Source: Acidimicrobiaceae bacterium (GTDB taxonomy: Bacteria > Actinomycetota > Acidimicrobiia > Acidimicrobiales > RAAP-2). Taken from it: a DNA stretch of 5,839 bases. Below, in pieces: positions 1 through 4,532 of this stretch. The position numbers were made by a program, and so were the translations under genes. Numbering within the stretch: position 1 is the first letter of the stretch; every line of letters begins with the position of its first letter. The stretch is taken from contig PKZI01000152.1 of the NCBI GenBank assembly GCA_003133005.1, forward strand, positions 1,477-7,315. Reading direction: 5' to 3'. A model generated the notes under the pieces. It had not been told where the DNA came from. It saw nothing but the letters and a program-made list of their open reading frames with translations, and searched no databases.

Positions 1-669
1 ATCTTTTTTCAAATGCTGCATCCGCACGCCATGGCGGGCGTCGCCCAGCACTCGCGTTATCAGCACGACCCGCTCGGACGGCTGCTGCAGACAGCGAACT
101 TCATCGGCGTCACCACGTTCGGCACCAGCGAAGCGGCGTACGCGTCAATCGAGCGCGTGCGCGCCGTGCACGTTGCGGTACGAGGCGTCGCCGACGACGG
201 CGTTGCCTATGACGCCAACGACCCTCACCTGCTGGCGTGGGTCCACGCGGCGGAGGCTTCGATGTTCCTGCGCGGTTACCAACGTTTTGGGAAACAACGC
301 ATATCGCCAGAAGACGCCAACGACTACGTAGAAGAGATGTCGAAGTTGGCGACCGATCTCGGAGGCGAAGACCCGCCACACAACCTCGACGAGCTCGAAG
401 CGAATTTACAGAAGTTCCGACCGGAACTTCGCCTGAGTGCCGATGGCGTAGCCGCGCGTGATTTCATCCTTGACGGCTTCGTCGACGGAATGATCACCAA
501 GGCGGTGTACCACCTACTGGTCCTTAGCGCCCTCGACTTGCTCGATCCTTGGGCGCGTGAACTGCTCGGCATCAAGAAGAGTTCCGCTCTCAAACGCGGA
601 GCGATTCGAGCCAGTACGCACCTCGTGTGCTTCCTCGTAAGGACCTTCGTACCTCCGCCCGAACGCTAG
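1..669 (+). CDS. DUF2236 / MpaB-type oxygenase family protein, 5' truncated by window edge
   Basis: This is the C-terminal part of a DUF2236 protein, the family that contains rubber oxygenase Lcp and fungal MpaB. Characterised members bind b-type haem; the substrate here is unknown. The frame is open to the first base, and the four codons before the first ATG (13) already match the family (IFFQMLHPHAMAGV resembles the usual LLLQ-x-x-HP-x-x-x-GV), so the true start lies upstream. Counting from the ATG at 13, visible landmarks are H3-P4, GVAQHS (9-14), R23-x3-T27, H53 in the HVAVRG stretch, and the DPHLLAWVHA block near residue 75. The R-x3-T followed by a histidine resembles the conserved Arg/Thr/His set of Lcp, so H53 is the likely haem ligand (inference). 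The C-terminus looks complete, ending in a hydrophobic/basic tail at a TAG. That stop overlaps the stop of the convergent SDR gene at the palindrome CTAG. Family assignment is firm; substrate is not. Confidence 0.85.
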   Translation: MFFQMLHPHAMAGVAQHSRYQHDPLGRLLQTANFIGVTTFGTSEAAYASIERVRAVHVAVRGVADDGVAYDANDPHLLAWVHAAEASMFLRGYQRFGKQRISPEDANDYVEEMSKLATDLGGEDPPHNLDELEANLQKFRPELRLSADGVAARDFILDGFVDGMITKAVYHLLVLSALDLLDPWARELLGIKKSSALKRGAIRASTHLVCFLVRTFVPPPER

Positions 670-1388
670 GTCGCGATGGAGAATCCGCCGTCCACGGCCA
701 CGATCTGACCGGTGACGTACGTCGACTGAGCCAGGGAAAAAATGACGTCCGCGACATCCTCGGGTGTGCCGCTGCGCTTTAATGGCGCGACCGCCGCCAC
801 GAAGTCGTGCTCGAGTTCCCAGTCTGAGGTCCAGGGTGTCGCGATGAGGCCGGGTGCGACTGCATTGACGCGCACCTCGGGACCCACCGCCTTCGCGAGC
901 AGTACCGTCATGTGATTGAGTGCCGCCTTCGATGCGGCGTAGGGAATTGATGAGCCAGTGGCGCGAAGCCCCGCAATCGAAGAAACGTTCACGATTGATC
1001 CCTGGGTCGCGCGGAGGTGTTCCATCGCGGCGAGACAGAGACTCCACGTACCAAATACGTTCACGTCAAAGATCTCGCGCCAAATTTCTACGGTCGCGGC
1101 GTCGAGGTCTCGGTGCGCGATCTTGCGAGTCACTCCGGCGTTGTTGACGAGGACGTCAAGACGACCGTGGGCGTCGAGTACTTCGCGGATAATGCGCGAG
1201 CAATCCTCGGTGTTGGCGACGTCACCTTGAACGTAGAGCGAATTTGGTGTCGCGCCGGCGAGTCGCTCGCCCTCGTCGACACTGTGCAGCGAATTAAACA
1301 CAACGTAGTCGCCGTTCATCGCAAAGCGCCGAGCGGTAGCCTCGCCAATACCGCTGGTAGAACCAGTGACGAGGACGACGCGCGTCAC
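666..1388 (-). CDS. SDR family NAD(P)-dependent oxidoreductase
   Basis: A classical short-chain dehydrogenase/reductase of FabG/glucose-dehydrogenase type, with a Rossmann fold and probably cytosolic. Numbering from the GTG start: TGSTSGIG cofactor motif at 8-15, GDV at 55-57, NNAG at 82-85, active-site N110, S137, Y150 and K154 (YAASK), the NAVAPG motif after the catalytic helix, and VDGG near the C-terminus. The tetrad is intact and the length (240 aa) is normal. I chose the GTG at 1388 because it places the Rossmann motif at the usual distance from the N-terminus, has a GGAAG Shine-Dalgarno 8 bases upstream, and overlaps the upstream epimerase stop by one base (TAGTG). An ATG at 1424 would add 12 residues (252 aa) and overlap the epimerase by 37 bases. 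It is second gene of an epimerase-SDR pair, which hints at a sugar or polyol substrate, but SDR specificity cannot be read from motifs. Confidence 0.93.
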   Translation of the reverse strand: MTRVVLVTGSTSGIGEATARRFAMNGDYVVFNSLHSVDEGERLAGATPNSLYVQGDVANTEDCSRIIREVLDAHGRLDVLVNNAGVTRKIAHRDLDAATVEIWREIFDVNVFGTWSLCLAAMEHLRATQGSIVNVSSIAGLRATGSSIPYAASKAALNHMTVLLAKAVGPEVRVNAVAPGLIATPWTSDWELEHDFVAAVAPLKRSGTPEDVADVIFSLAQSTYVTGQIVAVDGGFSIAT

Positions 1389-2299
1389 TACGTTCGCTTC
1401 CGAAGACGCCACGATCCGGTCCATTGTCGTCCCGGCTCGAGGATCACAATGTCCTTACCGCTTCGTAGTGCGTCGGGTGGGCAGGTCATAGGTTCGATGG
1501 CAATTGCCGTGCGTCGTCGACCCTTTTCCAGCGTGTCGCCAGTGAAGACCTGCAAGTAGGGAAAGTTACGATCGACGGTGAGTTCGACGCGCCCGCCGTT
1601 CGCGTCAGTGACGGTAGCTGTCGCCATGCCCTTGTCATCACGCAACAAATTGCAGTACGTCACGTCAAGCTCGTGTCCATTGACGGACTTCGCCCTCGAA
1701 AAGTCGACCTGACTGCCCGCTAAGGGAAGTAACTCGCCCGTGGGCAGCCGCCTCGAGTTGACCGCGACGTAGTACTTCGCGGGTACCTCAAGCTGCGTTC
1801 CCTCGATCGTGGGCGTCGTGACGGCGAGGTAGGGATGAAAGCCCAAGCCGAAAGGAATCGGCACACTGTCACGATTCGTCACCGTGGTGGTAACCGTTAG
1901 ACCGAGCGTACCGAGATGGTACGCGACGCTTAATTCGGAGAAAAATGGGTAATTAGGCGTCGGATGCAAAAGGAGCGAGAGTACGCAGCGATTCTGATTC
2001 ACTGCCTCGACGCGAAAGGGGCGCCACCTTACGAGACCGTGGATCGCGGTCGCGTGCTCCACGTCATCGACCGAAGGGTGCGCGACACGACCAGAAAATT
2101 CCCATTCGCCGTCGCCAATTCGATTGGGCCAGGGAAAGAGTACCTGGCCACGAGCTCCCGCAGGAACATCGTCTTCCGCGAATCCCTCGACAACGGCTAC
2201 ACCGCCGGTAGCGTACGTTCGCAACGTCGCACCCACTTCTGTGACCACCACACGTTGATCACCGTGGGCAATCGCAATCTGTTCGCCAGAAGGAAGCAT
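1388..2299 (-). CDS. aldose 1-epimerase family protein (GalM-like mutarotase)
   Basis: This enzyme should interconvert alpha and beta anomers of an aldose; the exact sugar is unknown. The 303-residue protein has the GalM-like beta-sandwich signature in order: N-terminal GEQ-x-x-x-x-HGDQR (5-16), the substrate-binding FPWPNRI block (55-61), HGLVRW with H87, NYPF (116-119), GLGFHPYL with the likely acid H155, and AIAIEPMTCPPDA with the likely base E269. Both catalytic residues are therefore present. The PWPNRI...HGLVRW spacing resembles the actinobacterial aldose 1-epimerase subgroup more than the classical E. coli GalM. The ATG at 2299 is preceded by a purine-rich GAGAGAAAA that can act as ribosome binding site. 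It is the first gene of a two-gene minus-strand unit with the SDR gene, whose probable GTG start overlaps its TAG. It diverges from surE across a 57-base spacer containing an inverted repeat. Confidence 0.92.
   Translation of the reverse strand: MLPSGEQIAIAHGDQRVVVTEVGATLRTYATGGVAVVEGFAEDDVPAGARGQVLFPWPNRIGDGEWEFSGRVAHPSVDDVEHATAIHGLVRWRPFRVEAVNQNRCVLSLLLHPTPNYPFFSELSVAYHLGTLGLTVTTTVTNRDSVPIPFGLGFHPYLAVTTPTIEGTQLEVPAKYYVAVNSRRLPTGELLPLAGSQVDFSRAKSVNGHELDVTYCNLLRDDKGMATATVTDANGGRVELTVDRNFPYLQVFTGDTLEKGRRRTAIAIEPMTCPPDALRSGKDIVILEPGRQWTGSWRLRKRT
1397..1401 (-). promoter_or_regulatory. ribosome binding site supporting the GTG start of the SDR gene
   Basis: Read on the minus strand this is GGAAG, 8 bases before the GTG at 1388-1386. 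It lies within the last codons of the epimerase gene. Together with the TAGTG stop/start overlap it suggests translational coupling and favours the GTG over the ATG at 1424, where only a weaker GGGA is seen upstream. Confidence 0.5.
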
Positions 2300-2314
2300 T
2301 AGTTGATTTTCTCT

Positions 2315-2329
2315 CTGGTCACCGACCAG
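2315..2329. promoter_or_regulatory. candidate operator: perfect inverted repeat in the epimerase/surE divergent spacer
   Basis: The sequence CTGGTC-ACC-GACCAG is a perfect 6-base inverted repeat with a 3-base centre. It sits in the 57-base space between two divergent start codons, immediately upstream of a TAACTT hexamer that could be the surE -10 element. A dimeric repressor bound here could block either promoter. The TGGT...ACCA halves loosely recall GntR/FadR-type operators, but the spacing is two bases longer than in E. coli FadR sites, so no regulator is assigned. No regulator gene lies in the window. It is unlikely to be a terminator because no gene ends here. Confidence 0.45.
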
Positions 2330-2336
2330 TAACTTA
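2330..2336. promoter_or_regulatory. candidate bidirectional -10 element (TAACTTA)
   Basis: TAACTT (2330-2335, plus strand) and TAAGTT (2336-2331, minus strand) both match the TAnnnT pattern common in actinobacterial housekeeping promoters. The same seven bases could therefore serve surE to the right and the epimerase to the left. No good -35 hexamer is visible at 16-18 bases on either side, and the assignment rests on a short AT-rich motif, so it is tentative. Confidence 0.3.
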
Positions 2337-2356
2337 GGACAATTAAGTTGGTGGGT

Positions 2357-3205
2357 ATGCGAATCCTGATTACCAACGACGATGGCGTACTCGCACCGGG
2401 ACTCGCCGTCCTAACCCGAGAAGTCGCACAATGGATTGGCCGTTGCCCACAGGGCGAGACGCGCGAGGCCCTCGTTGTTGCTCCCCACCGCAACTATTCG
2501 GGGATGTCCTCGGCGGTCGGTGACGTATTCGATCATCCCACTGTTCATTACAAGCGTCACGTGATCAGCGGCGCTGAATTGATTCCCGTCTACGCCCTCG
2601 AAGCTCCTCCGGCGTTGTGCGTCATCGTAGGGGCCGTAGGCAGTTTCAACTTCCAGCCCGACCTCGTGCTGTCAGGCATCAACGCAGGTGCCAACGTCGG
2701 ACGAAGCCTCCTGCATTCGGGAACTGTCGGAGCGATTCTCACCGGCGCTCAGCTCGGCCTCTCAGGCCTCGCGGTTTCGGTGCAGTGGGGCGAGGACGTG
2801 CATTTCGACGCCGCGGGCGTGCTCGCCATCGAAGTCCTCGAAGAACTTTTTCGCGCGCCCTCGAGAACATTGCTGAACTTGAACGTGCCTAATTTGAACC
2901 TTCACCAACTGAAGGGTGTCCGGCGTGGCCGCGTCTCAACCGCCGGCATCGTCAAGGCGGCGGGGCCACTCGCGGGAGGCGAACCCCTCGGCGACGAGGG
3001 AGAACTACCACTTCGACTTGGTGCGGCGAGTCCTGAGTTAGGCGACGTGACCGACGAGGACGCCGACGAGGACGGCGCTCTCCTCGCCGCCGGCTACGCG
3101 GCGTTGACACCCTTGCGTGGTCCCCACGAGGAAACAGACACCGCCTTTGACGGCGTTCTTCACGCGGCACTCGCCGCGATTGACCGTCATATTTCTTCCA
3201 TTTAG
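2357..3205 (+). CDS. surE: 5'/3'-nucleotidase SurE (survival protein)
   Basis: SurE removes phosphate from nucleoside 5'- and 3'-monophosphates (and polyphosphate in some members) and is a cytosolic, metal-dependent enzyme linked to stationary-phase survival. Numbering from the ATG at 2357 (282 aa): MRILITNDDG gives metal ligands D8 and D9, the NYSGMSS segment gives S48, and LSGINAGANVG gives N109, followed by HSGTVGAILTGAQLGLSGLAVS, the family's SGTVGA block. LNLNVPN and the terminal GYAALTPL segment are also typical. An acidic stretch DEDADEDG (233-240) comes from a 12-base tandem repeat. The length is slightly above the common 250-265 aa. The start is uncertain: the ATG gives the textbook SurE N-terminus but has no well-spaced Shine-Dalgarno, while AGGA at 2336-2339 is 8 bases from an in-frame TTG at 2348, which would add MVG. 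The TAG stop overlaps the TAA of convergent arfB. Confidence 0.95.
   Translation: MRILITNDDGVLAPGLAVLTREVAQWIGRCPQGETREALVVAPHRNYSGMSSAVGDVFDHPTVHYKRHVISGAELIPVYALEAPPALCVIVGAVGSFNFQPDLVLSGINAGANVGRSLLHSGTVGAILTGAQLGLSGLAVSVQWGEDVHFDAAGVLAIEVLEELFRAPSRTLLNLNVPNLNLHQLKGVRRGRVSTAGIVKAAGPLAGGEPLGDEGELPLRLGAASPELGDVTDEDADEDGALLAAGYAALTPLRGPHEETDTAFDGVLHAALAAIDRHISSI
3053..3076 (+). repeat. 12-base tandem repeat inside surE
   Basis: GACGAGGACGCC (3053-3064) is followed directly by GACGAGGACGGC (3065-3076), with 11 of 12 bases identical. It is in frame and encodes DEDA then DEDG, just before the conserved C-terminal GYAALTPL of SurE. Many SurE proteins have a single short acidic segment here, so a small duplication is plausible. 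Confidence 0.6.
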
Positions 3206-3627
3206 TCGTCGATCGCGCGACGTCGCTGTTCTTTTACCCGTCCACGCGCTTTCTTGTCATCCACGCGACGAATCTTTGACGCGCGCGTGGGTTTGCTCGC
3301 GCGTCGAGGCGTTTGGCGCTCGAGGCCTTGGGCAATCTTTTCTGCCAGGTGTTCGAGTGCCGCTGTCCTATTCTGTGCCTGTGAGCGATGGCGGCTCGAA
3401 CTCGCGCGCACGACTGCACCGACTCTCTCGGACAGTAATTCGCGGTCCGCGTCGTGCAGCGTTTCTGAACGTTGCACGTGAAATGACGCAATGACGCGCG
3501 TGAGCGAACGATTCGCGTGCTGACCACCTGGTCCACCCGACGTGGTAACCCTCAGGTCGATCTCGTCGGCGGGAATGACGAGACGTGGTCGAATTTGTAG
3601 CGATCCATTGTCGAGAACACGCACCAC
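3202..3627 (-). CDS. arfB: alternative ribosome-rescue factor ArfB (YaeJ-type peptidyl-tRNA hydrolase)
   Basis: ArfB rescues ribosomes stalled without a stop codon: its basic tail enters the empty mRNA channel and its GGQ loop hydrolyses the peptidyl-tRNA. The 141-residue length equals that of E. coli ArfB (140 aa). The catalytic stretch GGPGGQHANRS places GGQ at residues 34-36. The C-terminal tail RRASKPTRASKIRRVDDKK, continuing with further Lys/Arg, closely matches the PTRPTRASKERR tail of E. coli ArfB. It is too short for a full RF1/RF2, lacking the stop-codon recognition domains, and PrfH is also longer. The start is GTG at 3627, with an AGGTG Shine-Dalgarno 8 bases upstream that overlaps the TAG stop of the preceding thioesterase gene. 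Only 11 bases separate the two genes, so they are probably co-transcribed and translationally coupled. The TAA stop shares two bases with the surE stop. Confidence 0.93.
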   Translation of the reverse strand: MVRVLDNGSLQIRPRLVIPADEIDLRVTTSGGPGGQHANRSLTRVIASFHVQRSETLHDADRELLSERVGAVVRASSSRHRSQAQNRTAALEHLAEKIAQGLERQTPRRASKPTRASKIRRVDDKKARGRVKEQRRRAIDD

Positions 3628-3635
3628 GTTACGAG

Positions 3636-3640
3636 CACCT
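3636..3640 (-). promoter_or_regulatory. ribosome binding site of arfB, overlapping the thioesterase stop codon
   Basis: On the minus strand the thioesterase stop and the arfB Shine-Dalgarno are fused as TAGGTG: the TAG is 3641-3639 and AGGTG is 3640-3636. The spacing to the arfB GTG at 3627 is 8 bases. A ribosome terminating at the TAG covers this site, which suggests coupled translation. Confidence 0.55.
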
Positions 3641-4469
3641 ATTGCGGGCTGGGGAATCGGACCATCGCGAGTTGCGACGACGAGGCCACGAGTTCACCTC
3701 GGTCGTCGAACAACTCGCATCGTTCGTCAACGAGACCGTTGGCGATCACGACGCACCACTGACGCGCGCGAAGCCACTCGCTCTGAGGGATGCGGCGCAC
3801 GTACGACGTGAGTTGGAGTGTAGGCACCCACCCCGACGATCCGATTGGCATGGTCGCGGGCGGCAAGGCGTCGGTGGCAAATAGCACGCTCCACGCACTC
3901 CAGTCCGCCTCCCCGTCGTTCAGTCGCAACCAACCTTTCAATTCAGCGAGTTCAGACGGTTCTCCGGTCCACCATCCCACGCAACTCGGATCGAGACGCG
4001 CGTCCAACACATTCGTATACGTGATTAGAGGATTGGCGGGGATACGAAGACACTCTTCGAGCGGTGCAACCTCGGGAGGCGTCGTGCCGTGGTAACGCAC
4101 AGCGGCGTCTTCCACAAGAGTCCCCAGGGTTACCAATGATTCAGTCGTGACTTCGTCATCCTGGCGCAGCGTCACGTGCACGAAAGAGGCGCCCCGCCCG
4201 ACTCGACGTACTTCAGTCGTCAAGTCACTGGGACCGGTTTCTGGTGAGCGGACGAAGTTGGTCGTAAGTGAAGTCACGTGCTGATGCGTCGCGCCTTCAT
4301 TGAGCGTCGCGGCGGTGGCCGCATTGGCCATCACACACTGAAGGTAGCCACCATTGGGATGGCCCAATACCGTATAACCCGAGGAAAGCTGCGCGCGATA
4401 AAGACCGGGACTCACGAGCTCAACTGCGGCGGCCTCGCGAAGCGCTTGGTCGGTCTCCGTGTTGCTCAC
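3639..4469 (-). CDS. TesB-like acyl-CoA thioesterase (double hotdog fold)
   Basis: The 276-residue protein looks like a tandem-hotdog thioesterase that cleaves acyl-CoA to free acid and CoA, probably in the cytosol. The N-terminal hotdog has HPNGGYLQCVMANAA (37-51), the usual nucleophile-elbow-like NGGY of this family, then TSLTTNFVRSP (66-76) and GRGASFVHVTLRQ (91-103). The C-terminal hotdog has GWLRLNDGEADWSAW (179-193), FATDALPP with the conserved Asp at D200, and PTLQLTSYVRR (216-226). Acyl-chain preference cannot be judged. The start is GTG at 4469, supported by AGGG 7 bases upstream. It leads a two-gene unit with arfB and diverges from mmsA. The thioesterase-mmsA proximity could mean a shared acyl-CoA context, but nothing in the sequence proves it. 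The last 25 codons contain a strong inverted repeat. Confidence 0.87.
   Translation of the reverse strand: MSNTETDQALREAAAVELVSPGLYRAQLSSGYTVLGHPNGGYLQCVMANAATAATLNEGATHQHVTSLTTNFVRSPETGPSDLTTEVRRVGRGASFVHVTLRQDDEVTTESLVTLGTLVEDAAVRYHGTTPPEVAPLEECLRIPANPLITYTNVLDARLDPSCVGWWTGEPSELAELKGWLRLNDGEADWSAWSVLFATDALPPATMPIGSSGWVPTLQLTSYVRRIPQSEWLRARQWCVVIANGLVDERCELFDDRGELVASSSQLAMVRFPSPQ
3664..3720. repeat. long interrupted inverted repeat (hairpin) near the 3' end of the thioesterase gene
   Basis: Two arms pair over about 21 base pairs. GCGAGTTG (3667-3674) pairs with CAACTCGC (3711-3718), and two outer A-T pairs follow across a one-base bulge at 3666. CGACGAC (3675-3681) pairs with GTCGTCG (3702-3708) after an AA bulge (3709-3710). 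GAGG (3682-3685) pairs with CCTC (3697-3700) with a bulged G at 3701. The loop is 11 bases (3686-3696). It is inside coding sequence and has no T-run, so it is not a classical terminator. It lies about 37 bases upstream of the arfB start. Confidence 0.6.
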
Positions 4470-4503
4470 AAGGCAACCCTACGGGAACACCACAGACGAC
4501 CAG

Positions 4504-4509
4504 TAGATT
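4504..4509 (+). promoter_or_regulatory. candidate -10 element for mmsA (TAGATT)
   Basis: TAGATT fits the TAnnnT actinobacterial -10 pattern and would start transcription around 4516, giving a short leader with the AAAGG Shine-Dalgarno at 4520-4524, 8 bases before the mmsA ATG. No recognisable -35 is present 16-18 bases upstream. The thioesterase gene diverges from the same 63-base spacer. On the minus strand ATGACA (4534-4529) lies 17 bases from TAAATC (4511-4506), a weak candidate promoter for thioesterase-arfB. Confidence 0.3.
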
Positions 4510-4532
4510 TAGAGGAAAGAAAGGTACGTGTC

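Noticed and set aside
514..1047. 177-codon minus-strand open frame
   Set aside because: It overlaps the SDR gene in another frame and runs antisense to the DUF2236 gene. It is rich in Arg and Gly with no family features.
1017..1559. 180-codon plus-strand open frame
   Set aside because: It lies antisense to the SDR and epimerase genes, both of which have clear catalytic motifs. Its protein is Arg/Val-rich with no recognisable motif, as expected of a shadow frame in GC-rich DNA.
2315..2329. Palindrome considered as a rho-independent terminator
   Set aside because: It sits between two divergent start codons, so no transcript ends there, and it is not followed by a T-run on either strand.
2985..3000. 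Perfect 6-base hairpin CCCTCG-GCGA-CGAGGG with a GNRA tetraloop
   Set aside because: It is inside surE, short, and explained by ordinary codons in GC-rich DNA. There is no T-run or nearby gene end to give it a role.
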